DNA from: Sodiomyces alkalinus F11
Taxonomy: Eukaryota; Ascomycota; Sordariomycetes; Glomerellales; Plectosphaerellaceae
Length of the DNA stretch: 64,000 nt
Reading direction: 5' to 3'
Assembly: GCF_003711515.1 (NCBI RefSeq)
Contig: NW_021167083.1
Span: 1,376,481 to 1,440,480, forward strand
Position numbers and translations under genes: made by a program. Below the pieces are notes generated by a model that ran no database searches, was not told the origin of the DNA, and was given only the letters and a program-made list of their open reading frames with translations. Below, one piece after another: positions 10,893 to 23,569 of this stretch; within the stretch, counting starts at the first letter, position 1; each line of letters opens with the position of its first letter.

Positions 10893-12229
10893 CTTGACGA
10901 ACTAGACGCCCTTCCCCCTGTCCAGTGATCATCATATTTCTTTTTTTTTTCATTTTTTTTCATGTTCTTCAAACTTCTCTCATCCGCTCAACAGCGACTT
11001 TTATGATTTTCGATACCCGTCGGGTGGATATATATCGTGTGGAAGAGACATATGCTTATCAATGCATGAATCTTTCCGAACGATCTATCCGATGACATTT
11101 AGAGACCGTCTACACGGATTTATTTTTCTTCTTTTTCTTTATCTATTTGGCATTGGCATTTTCTGTTGTTCCGTCGATTTGGGCACGAGGGTCGGATCCC
11201 CGTCGCCTGGACCATCGCCTTCCTATTTCCCGTTTTGGGGTGCCGATCAATTTCCGATGCCCTCATCAAAGGACCTTCGCCGCTCCGCACCTTTGCTTCA
11301 TACCTTTCTGGCGACGCGTCCGGGCATCGAGTTGTTCGTTCACCCCTCGGTTTAATGTCTGCATATTTGAGAGCGAGGAGAGGTGTGCTGGATGGACTGT
11401 GGTGAAGGGGACATGGTTCCCGGGGATGGTGGGACGAAGAGACCACAAGACAGGGAGAGAGTCTTATGAAAAGGAACGAAAAGGGTGTGGCATGGCGTTC
11501 CCCTGAATGGACACGACCGAGGCAGTTCGAAGTGTACAATACAACAAGGATAGTGAAGGACCGATCTCGTGGGCCTTCGAAGTAACCGGCTGCCCGCTTT
11601 CTCCCCATGGGCAAGTTGAGAGGGACCTCGGGTTCGGGGAGGTTCTTCGGAATAAAGGGGGAAGGTCTGCCAAATGTTTGTGTATTGCCCGCCGTTTGCA
11701 CATAGTTCCGCATGGAACAATAGAGAGGCACTTTCAAAACCACTACCTATGTTTGTCACGTCTCTCTGGTGTCGTCTTTCCCACCATCGCTGTGTCCTCA
11801 ACCAGGCTGTCCTGTCTGTTAGAACAACTTACGAGTCGACGAAATTCTACCACATGTGCTTCCTCACGTTACTGATTTGGAAAGGTGTACAGATGGTATT
11901 ATTATAGTATGTAAAAGATGATATTTCGACTGTTTCGCTTGCAGTTGCTGTTCTATCTTCCATCTTCTTATTTGTTGACTTGTTGCAATCAAAAACGCCT
12001 TTTGCCTGTAAGGACTGAAGTTTCCTAGCCTTTACTGTTGTCATGTTTCGCGGATAATGGGGTGATGGAGTACACCGAAACACCATCCATGCATCTGCCC
12101 ATCCTTTTGCAAGAAAACAACAACAAACACAAAGTGAAAGAGAAAGAAGAATAAGAAGAAGAAAAAAGAAGAGGAAGAGGCAGAGCTAATGACTGACAAG
12201 ACTGGTTCCCCTCGCTTTCACAACGCTTC
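10893..12229. other. Convergent intergenic region between MSB2 and lipase genes
   Basis: Contains the 3' UTRs of two convergent genes. A T-rich stretch at about 10937-10960 follows the MSB2 stop. Open frames of up to 207 codons (11120-11743, minus) lack domain signals and are judged non-coding. Confidence 0.4.
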
Positions 12230-12929
12230 CTATCTCTGCTTACCAGCCCCCTCAACACCACCATCGCCACCCGAGGACGACGGCGAAGTCGGTGCCACAT
12301 CCAGCTGGGGCGGTGCAGGAGGCGACTTGGACGCGGCGCCGAGGCCCAAGCCGAGAGCCTTAGTAGGCGGCGGAGCAGTAGCAGCAGCAGTAGTACCAGT
12401 AGAAGGGGCAGGAGAAGACGACCGAGCGGAAGAAGAAGCGCCGCGGCCGACAATCTTCTCGGCCCAGTTCCACCCCGACCCGACGCCGAGCAGCGGGCTG
12501 GGGAGGCTCGGTGTCGTCGTTGTTGGGACGTCTGCCCCCCGCCGACCCGGTGGTGGTGGTGGCGGGAGGGGGGACAGGGACTGATTCTGCGCCGCCGCGG
12601 CCTTGTCCTTGTCTCTGGCTGTTGTTGAGGTTGAGGTTGAGGTTACCGTCGTGGTCGGCCTCGAAGTATCCGGCGTGCGGGGTGGTGGCGGTGGACTCAG
12701 CGGCGCGCGGCGGCCGCCGGCGCCGGCGCCGTGGTTTTCGGTCTCGGTGTCGCTCTCGTCCGAGTCGATCCAGTCGCCTTCGCTCCATGTCATGGAGTCC
12801 GCCCTCGTGACGGGTGGAGGCAAGAACGGTCGCGGGGGGGTCCCGGGTTCGTTTCGGGAGGACATGGTGGGTAGCTCGGAGACCCTATCCTCCGCTTCGC
12901 GTGCCAGATTCCCGGATCTCTGGTGGTGG

Positions 12930-12960
<31 letters not shown>

Positions 12961-14029
12961 CTTGTTCTTGCTGCTCTTGTTCTTTTGGCGGTTCGGTCTC
13001 GTCCTGCACAAGATCCTTGGCGCCATCCACGTCCGCCTTCTCAGCCTGATGCCGCGCCGTCCGCTGCGGGACGGTCTCGGCACGTGAAACCGAGCCATTC
13101 TCGCCATTCTCGCGTTTCAGCTCACTCCCCTCCAAGGTCGGCGGCTGCCCGATATCCAGGGCGCGTTCCTTCCCCTCCATGTCGTCGACGCGGGCCCTCG
13201 CGTTGGCGGAATCGCTAAAGTGGGCGTCGACGAGGTGTTTCACGACGGGCCAGCCGAAGGCGTTGGCGAACATGCGGCGGACGATGATGTTGTTGTGGGC
13301 GTCGGGCTCCAGCTTGACGAGGACTTTGCGCCAGGAGATGTCGCGGTGGTAGGCGCGGGCGATCTTCTCCTCGACGCGCATCTGCGACCCGTCGACCTCC
13401 TGGGCGGCGGCATCGTCGTTGTCGTTGTTGTTGTTGTCCTTGTTAGAAGGCATGGAATCCTGGCGTTGGAGTTTCTGACTCGGGCGAGGCGAGGACGAAG
13501 AGATGACGGCAGTGGTAGCGGTGGCATTAGCGGCAGCATCAGCATCAGCAGCAGCAGCGTTAGCATTGGTGTTAGCGGTAGTGTTGTTAGTGGAGGATGA
13601 CGCGCCCGGGGCCTGGTCCTTCGTCTCGGTGCTGGAGGTGGACAGCCCCGTAGCCCTCCTACGAACACCAAAACTCGCAGAGGGAGTCGACCTGGGCTTC
13701 ATGGGAGGGGGTGGAATGTCGGCAGGGTGGTAGACCCTGTCGTGGAAGATGGCCCTGGGCCGTTTGGAGGGATCGATGAGGAATTCGGTGGAGGGCAGTG
13801 TCGGGTTGATCAGATCGTGGGCCGACTCGAAAACGGTGGTTCGGGGCGGGGCGTTCAGGCTCTCCGTGTCCAGCTCGTACTCCTGGCCAGTCGTCACCCT
13901 GGAGACGATAGCTGAGGCCGACGGCGAGGTCATCGACAAGTTGCCGCTGTCGTCTGATTTGATCGTCTGGCTTCTCCGCAGGATCTTATGCTGCTTAGTA
14001 GAATGGGCGTTTGTCGGAGGGGTTGCCGA

Positions 14030-14068
<39 letters not shown>

Positions 14069-16642
14069 ATTGCCGTTGCCGTTACCGTTGCCATTGCCAT
14101 TGCCGTTGCCGTTGCCGTTGCCGTTACCGTTTCCCCTGAAGAAGGACAGAAAGCCGGCGAGCGGCCCCGAGTTGGTGGTCTCGGCAGTGCTGCCGGGAGC
14201 CGCGGGGACAGACCCGTCTTTGGCGAAGGTCGTACTACTACTACTGCTAGTAGTAGTAGTAGTGGGCGCAGTAGTAGTAGTAGGGACGGAGCGGACGCTG
14301 GCCCTGTCATCCTCGATGATGGCGTTCTGCGACGGCTGCGGGACCTCGGAGGCATTCTTCGGAGCGGTAGGCATAGGGGTCGCGGTTCCGGCCGAGTCGT
14401 TGCCCCCATCATGACCATCACCATGAGCATCACCATCCTCCTCGTCGTCGTCGTAGTAGTCGGGTGGCAGCTGTTGCAGCTTCCTCGCCTCGCGCCTCGC
14501 AGCAGTAGCATTGGCGCCGGTCAACTCGGCCCAGCCGATGCCGACCAGGGTCTCGACAAGGCCGGCATCCCTCCGGGCCTTCTCGACGCGGCCGAGGCCC
14601 TGCCAGTCGAGGAAGAGCAGGCAGCTGGTGCGGAGGGGCACGATGCCGTCGTTGACGACGTTGGAGTAGACGGTCCGGTTGCGGAACTTCTTCAGGGCGG
14701 TGTGGGCGGGGCCGGTGGGCAGGATGCGCAGCAGGGGCTTCGACTCGGGGCGGCTCTCGCCCATGACCCTCTTGTGGGCGGACTCGCTGAGGTTGCTGAC
14801 GAGGGCGCCCCATCCGCTCCTGGCGATGGTGGGGGCCCGCCAGGTCAGGCCCAGGTCCTGTCCGGTGCGGCCGACCAGACCAAAATCGAGGGCGAACTTG
14901 ATGTAGAGGGGGTTCTCGTTGCTCAGGCCGAGGAACGGGGTGGCGAGGGCGATGAAGTTGACGGGCCTGATGAGGTCGAAGAAGGTGGGCGAGTGTTTCT
15001 GGATGTAGGCGACGGCGTAGGTCTGGACCAGGCCGCCCAGGGAGTGACCGACGAAGCTGATGCTGGTGATCTGGTAAGGACGATGGGGCTCGGAACCGGC
15101 GTTGTGGTGGATTGTGCTCTGCCTATGCATTGAATTGGGGTTGGGGTTGGGATGGCCCTTGGTGCCGGGTGTCTTGGCCTTGACAGCAGAGGCAGAAGCA
15201 GAAGCAGAAGCAGAAGAAGTGGCAGCAGCAGCAGCAGAAGTGGCAGCGGCAGCGGCCTCGTTGGCGCCCTTGGAAGAAGGAAGAAAGGGTTGGTCGGGAT
15301 AGCAGGTTGACAGCACATATCTCGCGAGTCTCTTGCCCAGAAACTTGATTCCCCTCTCGGTCCGTGTCGCATTGCCAGAGAATCCACGGACGATGACCTC
15401 CTCATCCTCATCTTCGTCCTCGTCTTCCTCTGCATCTGGTTTCGGTTCTGGTTCTGGTTCTGGTTCTCCATCTCCCCTTCCACCCTGGTTCTCGTCGGGT
15501 GGTGATGATGCTGCCTTTTCGCTGACATCTTCGTCTTGACTCTTCTTCAAAGTCGTCGTCTTGGCCGCATGTCCGTGTCCGTGTCCGTGTCCGTGTCCGT
15601 GTCCGTGTCCGTGTCCGCCCGCCTTGGCAGCGGCTCTTTCTCTAGCCCGCCTCGCCTTGGCGTCAATCTTGGCCTGACGTACGGTCGCATCGATGGTCTC
15701 CTTAAGGTACAGCATATCGGCGCCGAGGTTGCTGTGCAAGCCGTGGGTGAGGACGACCAAGTGGACCTTCTTCCGCTTTTTGTCTTTGTTCTTATTCCGG
15801 GTGGGCGTCTCTCCCGAACCGGAGGACCCGGCAGTCTCCCCCCCCTTGCTGCTCTCCGCGTACTTCACGCCGGAATCCCATCCCGGTAACCTCGGGGTAT
15901 TCCACAGGGCAGCGGTATCCTCGACCCTGACACGGATGGCGCGGGAGAAGACGCCCCTAGCCCCGGGGTGTTGCTGCTGCTGCTGCTGCTGCCGCTGCTG
16001 CCGCTGCCGCTGCTGGTGGTCGCTGACCTTCCCCGGTTGTGGGATCTGAGCATGCCCCCCGATGACGGGCAGAGAGGAGCTCAGATTCAGGGACTTCTCG
16101 TCACGGGCAAGGACGATCTCGTAGCCGACGGCGGCGGAGGCGGAGAAGATGACCTGGGAAGAAACCTCTATGATCCAAGAGACGGCAGTCTCCTCGGTGT
16201 GACCACCCACCGACGAGGTTGTGGTGGTGGTGGTGTTGGTGGTGGTGTTGGTGTTGGCGGTGGTGTTGGCGGTGGAGGACCCAAAGGACAGGCCATGCGG
16301 ACCGACGCCGATGCCGGCGGACTGGCGGATGTGTTCGGGCACGAGGAGCTCGCACTGCCAGGAGCCGCCGGCCTTGACCATGGGCTCGAACTCGGGGATG
16401 CCATAGCGACGGGCGGCGGTGAACTTGGCGTTCGGGTTGTAGTTGGCCGGGTAGGCGGCGACGCAGAGGTTATAGGGACCGTGGACGAAGGCGGCACGGA
16501 GGGCGAGGGCGGAGGTGTTGCGGATCCGGAGGTGGAGCTTCTCGGGGGAGGGGAGGATGCGGTCTTGTGACGGCGCGTAGGTGACGGTGTAGCGGACCAC
16601 CTCGCCTACCTTGACGGTGCCTATTTGGTGGAGGAGGAGCAT
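12230..16642 (-). CDS. ROG1-like lipase/serine esterase (DUF676, alpha/beta-hydrolase)
   Basis: A single-exon protein of 1470 residues. The conserved N-terminus (MLLLHQIGTVKVGEVVRYTV, residues 1 to about 180) is followed by the alpha/beta-hydrolase fold of the DUF676 family. That fold starts near residue 296 (HLVVLTHGLHSN), has the nucleophile motif GHSLGG with Ser534, and has VVNDGIVPLRT near residue 670. The yeast relatives (ROG1, YDL109C, YGL144C) are lipid hydrolases of about 650-700 residues, so the second half here is a long lineage-specific tail of low complexity: Gly-Asn, Gln, Thr and Pro runs, and acidic patches. Gly-His repeats interrupt the hydrolase domain around residues 342-357. 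No signal peptide or membrane helix is seen, so it is likely intracellular or peripheral. A 45-nt G run sits 26 nt upstream of the ATG, and a retrotransposon begins 845 bp upstream. Substrate is unknown. Confidence 0.85.
14032..14141 (-). repeat. GTTGCC hexamer repeat coding for Gly-Asn runs
   Basis: About eighteen hexamers (GTTGCC with GTTACC and ATTGCC variants on the plus strand) encode an alternating Gly-Asn stretch at residues about 834-870 of the lipase. It is in frame and likely length-polymorphic. Confidence 0.85.
15570..15617 (-). repeat. GTGTCC hexamer repeat coding for Gly-His runs
   Basis: Eight perfect hexamers (read GTGTCC on plus) encode alternating His-Gly inside the hydrolase region of the lipase. 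A similar His-Gly/Ile-His repeat occurs in the RBR ligase gene (about 38850-38915). Confidence 0.85.
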
Positions 16643-16665
16643 GGCGGGAGGAGACGGGGGTGTGG

Positions 16666-16667
<2 letters not shown>

Positions 16668-16712
<45 letters not shown>
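16668..16712. repeat. 45-nt homopolymer G run
   Basis: Forty-five consecutive G on the plus strand, so poly-C on the sense strand of the lipase gene, ending 26 nt before its ATG. Its true length is uncertain because sequencing and assembly handle such runs badly. Confidence 0.9.
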
Positions 16713-16713
<1 letters not shown>

Positions 16714-17481
16714 GGAAAAGGAGGAGGAGGTCGTCGGAAGTGGCAGGTCGGGGTGGGTAATTCGGTGGCTGATTCGGTGGTAGGGTTAGGTAGGTAGGTC
16801 GGAGTACCTAGGTCGAAGACAGGCCTCGGCGACGGACACGCCTCTTACGACAAAGGTAGATGAAGACGGCCGTGTTCGTACTCTTCTTGATGGGAGCGGT
16901 CAACGAGGGACGAGGAGGAGGCGGTGGTGGTGGTCATCTGTCGCATATGGCGCATCTCGGGGTGTTCGGAAGCGATGGGAAAATAATAAAAATAAGAGGG
17001 AACGCGACGGTCAACCATATGTCATATGCCTTCTATTGTAGAATCAAATGGTGAAGAATAAAGGTGCCCAGATGTACGCGAGTCTTTGAGGCAGCCTCGT
17101 GGGATTCGGGGTTTGGGTGATGGAGAACAAATAATTAAATAATCAATAAAGAAAGTAAAAATGACGACGTTATTATTAATAAGGTACCTTGCCTTAGGTA
17201 CGTACCTTAAGGTACTGAGTACGCCGAGTAAGGTACGGAGCACGAAGTAGATAAGGCACGTAACCAACCGACGAGAGGGCACCATGACGAAAACGAGCAT
17301 CCACTAAACCCGTGTACAACACCAAAAGTACTAAATACACTCTGTCGTGCACCAAACTCCGCAAGGTACTCAGAGAGTCTAATTACCTACCTAGGTAGTG
17401 GATGGTACCGTCAGGATAGGGGTTGGGGACTTATCTTAAAGGTCACTAACCGGGAATGGAAATCAGTCGTCGACCTCGGGG
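16713..17481. other. Promoter region of ROG1-like gene
   Basis: Holds a dense cluster of ACCTTAGGTA/GGTACCTT-type motifs (16786-16812, 17182-17240, 17388-17400). No coding frame is supported. The outer retrotransposon is inserted immediately after it. Confidence 0.4.
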
Positions 17482-17486
17482 ACTTC

Positions 17487-17648
17487 TGTGGCGAGAGCCA
17501 CACCGACGTGGTCATGTGACCACCAGCCACACTATATCGGGATAGCACACGTTCTAGATAGCCACTTAGAGGGTTCTCCTATATATCTATAGTTTACACT
17601 ATATCTTGATCGCACCATTTATACTACTAGTCCTATACTATTCTTATA
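17487..17648 (+). repeat. 5' LTR of the outer Gypsy element (162 bp)
   Basis: Starts TGTGGCGAGAGCC and ends TTCTTATA (from CTTACA, judging by the 3' copy). It is preceded by the target duplicate ACTTC (17482-17486). It lacks 20 bp present in the 3' LTR. A TGG-initiated candidate primer-binding site follows within a few bases (TGGTAGTAACTGG at about 17651). Confidence 0.88.
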
Positions 17649-17699
17649 GGTGGTAGTAACTGGATTTTCTGTTATTCGATACTAAGGAGAAAGCCCGTA

Positions 17700-20045
17700 T
17701 TTCTTTTTAACTAGCTTTTCCGCCGTACTAGATAAGATCCGCGCGCACGCTAGCGCGGTATATCTAGATAACTAACGTAAGACCCCTCCCACCACGTTAT
17801 TATCTTAATAGTATCGCCGAAATCCCTTGTTAAAGCCAGATAACTACTTCGTTACTCTAACGCTAAAGATAAATTCCACGATAAGATACTCTTATAAGAT
17901 ATCTAAATTCTATATAAGGTTCTATATTTCTACTAAGTATCCGACCTAACCTTAGCCGAGCGAGAGGATCTATATCCACTCGAATAGTTATAATAAGCCT
18001 CCCCACTACATATAGTATTTCGCGCTTTCTGCCGGAGGGCAGTTAAGTTCTATAACGTATACGATTTTACTATAAGCTAATTATAGAATATACCCGGCTT
18101 ATTATATAATCTAACCCTAGGTTAACCTTCCTAATCCGGTAATACCCCGTAGCAGGTTAACTATAACCCTATTAACGTATAAGAACACGTTATATCCTAA
18201 TCCGGTAATCTCTCCTAATACCTAATATCTCCCTTATTAATAGACGATATCTTAATAAGCCTTAATTCAGTATAAGTCTCCACGCTAAGGGACTAGATTA
18301 GTAAGACGAAGATTTATCCGCTAGCTATCGTTCGCCTAAAAGCACCTTTAGGATTAACTTTATTACCGTTACCGCCTTTACCCCCCCTATTAATCCGATA
18401 TTCCATAGAAAATAACCAGCTTGTAGCCGGTATCGATCTTCTACCCCTGCTAGACTCCCTATCTATAGCGTTAATAATGAAATAAGGATAAGCTATATCC
18501 GCCTATAATTAATCCGGCGGCGATACCGAAGACTTCGATACTCGTATATTACGGCTTATCTAATAAGTAATAGCCCTAATAGAGTAGACCGTACGGAGAC
18601 TTAAGGATAAAGCTTATTAACGACGTGAATAAGAGGATATAAACCGCCGTCGGTAAGAATAAATTACCACTACCTAAGGCTAGTAAAGCATACCTATAAG
18701 TATAACTACTAGTCCACCTTAAGGATAAGTCTAGCCACCCATTAGTATAACTATAGGCGGTCCTCCCCTATAAGGCTAAATATATTCCTCTAATAATCCC
18801 TAAAATTATAACTTCCTATTTAACGCTATATTACGCCGTATAGATATTAGTATATTTAATCTAGATACTAAGGATCCTATATAATAAGGCATTATTAACG
18901 ATAGGAAATCGATAGTCTATGCCGATATATACGCCTGTACCGATCGGCTTAAGGACTTAGCCAGGACTTAGAATAACTAAGTTCGGCGTGTATAGACTAT
19001 ATACCTCTCCGGACGGGCACTTATATAGTACACACGCACCCTTAACGAGGCTAATAGGGATCTTATACGGGACGGCCCTATCCACGGCGTTTACTTAAAA
19101 TTAATTAAGAAATTTAAAACGCTAGTTAACGTGTTAGCTACCCGATAGCTTGCGGGCAGATTCGGCCTAAAAGATCTCGCCGCTAGTAAGTCGATTAAAG
19201 ATTACGTTTAATATATAATTCGAGAGGCTAAATCTACCTTTATTGCCGAAGAGGGTAGAGTTATTTTTATTTAGAATATATTCGACCGCGAAGTTAAGAA
19301 AATTATCGATTAACCTAGGACTTCTATATCCTATACCGAATAGATAGATTATATTCACTATAAAGATACCATACTTAGGGCACTTATTAACCCTCCTCCC
19401 GTTAAGATAAATTACTAATCTCGGAGCGATTAACCTAATAACCGTCTATATAATAATCGGACACCCGATAACTAAGGCTACCTAAGGAATAGTATTATAC
19501 TATTAGGCTAGTATAGAGGCTAAGGCTTATATAATAAAAACTTTCTATTGTTATAATAACGCGGGAATTTTAGTAATAAGTATTCCCGTAACACCGATAA
19601 TAAGGCCAGACCCTCCCGTCTATAGAAACCAGACTAGAAATAACTAGATCCGAAAAAATACGTATCCGGCGACCGCCGAACCTCTAACCCTAAACGACTA
19701 ACCTAGCCTAACTAATAATCTAAGGCTATACGGGCTTATTATAATAACCTAGATTAGGAAGATAAAAACACGTTCTACTACCCTAATAATAATAACCTAA
19801 ATCACGGCGAATTAGAAGAAGTATACTATAGGTAATCGTTTAACGATAAATACCTAGAATAGGCTAATAATAATTAGCTTAAGTCGGATAGATAGAGTGA
19901 TAACACTTAAGCGTATAACTACCACGTCGCTATAACGATAACTCCTACCCCGAGATTAGCTATTTATCGAACTTACTACTAATATAGTTAGTAATTTATA
20001 AATAATAATAAACTACACTACTATATCCGCTCTACTTATCAGAAA
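17700..20045 (+). pseudogene. Outer element gag-like region (RIP remnant)
   Basis: Between about 19150 and 19960 a plus-strand frame, broken only by TAG/TAA, reads as a hydrophilic Asn/Arg-rich Gag-like protein. It ends near 19960-20040 in a pattern YRTYY...NNNKLHYYIRS. This looks like a C2H2 finger (C-x2-C...H-x3-H) whose Cys and His codons were turned to Tyr by RIP transitions. The first kilobase is too decayed to read reliably. Confidence 0.55.
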
Positions 20046-20149
20046 ACGGTTACGGTCGCGTAGATAACGGAGTCTATAGTAATAGGACCCCTAACTACTA
20101 TCCTAGATATAACACCGGATATACTAGTAGATATACGGCAATCTATAGT

Positions 20150-22720
20150 AGATATATTAATAGATATCGGAATAGAATACGGATTCCGTTTATATTCCTA
20201 TCTTAAATATAAGATTCTCCCCGACGCTCGTATAGATAAGGAAGTCGAAATATATACCGATACTAGGTGCTCCGTCACGCTAATTAACCGTAAATTCCTA
20301 CGTTAATAGTATCTAACCGCTAATATTAGAATTAGAGCTACTCCCCTTATAGTACGTGGCTTTAGCGATAATATATATTCTATAAAAGAATACGTTCTTC
20401 TCCCTTTCTAATTTAAAGGATATTATAACGGCCGTCTAGCTATCGCCGCGTTTACTCGAGAGGTATCGGTAATCGATAACCTTAGGGCAAATATCCTGCT
20501 AGGTATAGACTATATAGCCCCGGAGTAATTTAATATCTATAATAGTACTAGAACCACCTATATTAAGAGCTGCTAGGTTTATATTCTAATAAACTACTAA
20601 AGCAGATCCTAGCGGTATAGAATTAAAGTAATTATATCTAACTATATTATATTAGGCCCTCGCTCCATAGCGATAGTTATAGTCTCCTATGCGGCACCCG
20701 GGGACTAGGATTATATCTTTAAACTAATTTAGGCCTATAATATAGTGGTTACGTATACACTTCTCTATAACGTAAATCTAGCTAGTATTCCACTTTATAA
20801 CTAAGTCGAAATAGAGATAGTTATCCTTCTAGGTATATACCTCGGATATATAACTTTTATCGAGGCAGGATATACCGCTTAGACGGCAGACGCGTAGAAT
20901 CTTAGCCTTACTCCCGGCGAAGAGTCGGTAGGCCGGAAGCCTATATCCTTCGACCGACTAAAGTATACTTGGCCTAATCGTGTTATACGCGACTCCGATA
21001 ATTTGGACGAGATTATAATTATATATCTTCCCGGCGTTTATATTTATAAATATAACGGACGGAAACAGCTTAACGTAGTCGTCTCTAAATATTAAGATAT
21101 TTTTCACGATAAGGGATTTATATAAGTCCCTAAGAATCTATTTATAAGAGTCGTGCTACGCCTAGACTAGTATAACCGAATCTCTAAGAGATACCGAATA
21201 TATCCGGCTAATATAGAGGATAAGATAGTTATTCGGGATATAATATAGAAACTAGTTATAAATAGTAAGGCTTTCCGTATAATATACGATATCCCCTTTT
21301 CTTAGCCTATCTTCGTTATCTATAACGTTAAAAACAGAAAACGTAAGGGCCGAATAGTTGTTAACGTTAGGCCTCTAAACGATGCTATAATGCCTGATAT
21401 ATATCCTATACACATACAGGATAAAATACTCTAACACGTTTCCGGGAAAAAATATATTATAGTTTTAGATACTATTAGCTTCTACTACTAATAGCAGGTT
21501 TACCCCGACTACCGCTAGCCGTTCACTATTTCCACCCCGAATAGATAGTTCACCTTTAAATACCCCTTTATAGGATTTAAAAACTTAAACGCGTACGTAT
21601 AATATATAATAGATAATTTACTGCTTAGAATATAAGCCGTCACATACTATGACAATATCGTTATTACCAGTTATATACTAAAGGAGCACCTTCGCTATTT
21701 ATAGGAAGTCTTTAAACTCTTTAGGAAGTATAATATCTCTATCGGACTAAAGAAATCCTTTATAGGAATACCTTTAGCTATCGTGCTTAGTAAGATAGTT
21801 AACGCTTAGAGCCTATCCACCTCCGAGGAGAAGATTAAGGTAATTTAAATTATCGAATTCCCTAAGACCTTAAAAAGTCTAGAATACTACATTAGTCTAG
21901 TTATATCCCTCTACTATTATATCCCTTATTTTACTATAAAAATAAAGCCGCTAAAGGAATAAAAGGCTAACCTGCTTAAGTAATACCGCAGAAATAAGGC
22001 CACCCCTATATAGTCAAACCCGGATATCCCCCTACTGTCGAGCCCGACCGTTAGAGTTAAGAAATTAATAGCCTAATATAACTCTAAACTAGCACGAATA
22101 GCCTAGGCTAGATCTATTATAGTTGTACTGCTAACTAAGACGGAACTATAGGTATTTCGGGATATTAAAGATATATTATACTCTAATATCACCTTAGCGC
22201 TTTTCGACCCCTTTAACCTCCTATTCGTTAAGTTTAACGCGTTATTCGAGGGTATCGGTGTATAGGTCTTTCACGTCGAAGCCAGGGCTCTTAAGAAAAT
22301 AATACAGGGAGATAAAATCCTCTATCCCCTACGCATAGTAATACGCCTAATTATATTCCTCTCTCGGACCCTACGGCTGGTAGAAAAACGGTATTAGGCT
22401 ATAGAACTACAGATTATAGACTATATCTAGACTTTAACTAAAACCGCCTATTAGATTAATAATATATAGGCGGGACCCCTAGTGATTTTTACAGATTACT
22501 AGGTAATTATTACCCTATCTTAATAGCTAGATATCGCTAATACGACGTCTCGTATAGGTGCTAATAAGAAGATTATAAGAGCGATAGAATATATATTCTA
22601 ATTTATAGTTAAGGTTATTTATAAGCCAGGAAAAGACTATATCGTGCCCGACGTACTAAGTCGACTTTCTATAGAGCCGTAACTAATCGATTATAGGATA
22701 TAAGGCGAACTGGATAAACT
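20150..22720 (+). pseudogene. Outer element protease, reverse transcriptase and RNase H (RIP remnant)
   Basis: Retropepsin: DTRCSVTLINR near 20255, followed by ILLGIDYIAPE near 20490. Reverse transcriptase: GRIVVNVRPLNDAIMPDIYP near 21350, IIVLDTISFYY, GFKNLNAYV and the YxDD box altered to YYDNIVI near 21645. RNase H ends with IYKPGKDYIVPD near 22620-22670. Stops are frequent, so the gene is dead. The reading continues after the nested insertion in the integrase segment. Confidence 0.8.
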
Positions 22721-22808
22721 GCCCTAGGATTAACAGGAAATAGCGTATATCACTCTTCTACTAATATGCCTATAACCCCCTTTACAGGATACTCCCTATT
22801 AATAAGAG

Positions 22809-23118
22809 TGTTAGGTGTAGGATATAAGGAAGACTTAGGAGGTACCAGGATATAGCAGTGGACTACGTAGTGGACTACCGGCTAACTGATAAGTGGATAT
22901 TTGTTATATAAGACGGGGAGCTAGACTATTCTAGAAGGAAAGGGTTAGCGATTATCTCTCCTTTATATTACCACCTACCTTTAAGATACTCTTCCTATTA
23001 ACCACTAGTTAACTTATAGTTAGCCTCCCCTTATATAAGACTACGATCCTTATCTATTACTCCCTATTATCCTCTAGTCCTTATCCCTTCGGGGTAAACC
23101 TATATTTCCTTCTTAATA
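22809..23118 (+). repeat. 5' LTR of the nested chromovirus (310 bp)
   Basis: Begins TGTTAGGTGTAGGATATAAG and ends CTTAATA. It aligns over its whole length with 31313-31622 and differs mainly by transitions. Confidence 0.88.
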
Positions 23119-23569
23119 AGATAATCGCTCTAAAGCGGATAACGACCGTTAGGCAGAATTCAGTATATCTAGGACCTAATAGTCGAATAACGATCGGCTA
23201 CTAAAGGCTTAGTCCGACGATAGTATTCGTATTTATATTAGCGATCCTTAGCCTAATTAAGTATCTTTATCGTTAGCGGCCGAATAGCTAACTAACTATA
23301 ACCCTACCACTAATAGTACTACTCGGCTATAGATAATCAGCAGTATAAGCAGTATTATTAGTCTTTAACCCGAGTTTTAATTAAATTTTCCTCTTAGCCC
23401 TATAATCTCGGAGAATACCCCGATTCCACCATATATATCGGGTGCTATAGATATAGATATAGATTAACCATAGATTAGCTTAGGGTCTTATAAGACCACG
23501 ATAGGTATTAACCTAAATTAGCTGTATACGGGAAGTTAATAAGATTAAGAGAATCGTTTACCTCTAATT

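Noticed and set aside
11120..11801. 207- and 149-codon minus-strand frames between MSB2 and the lipase
   Set aside because: Overlapping frames on both strands of the same stretch, with no domain; consistent with convergent 3' UTR DNA.
13988..15133. 381-codon plus-strand open frame opposite the lipase
   Set aside because: Val/Ala repeat composition comes from the antisense of GTTGCC repeats, and the lipase reading has the GHSLGG motif and a conserved N-terminus.
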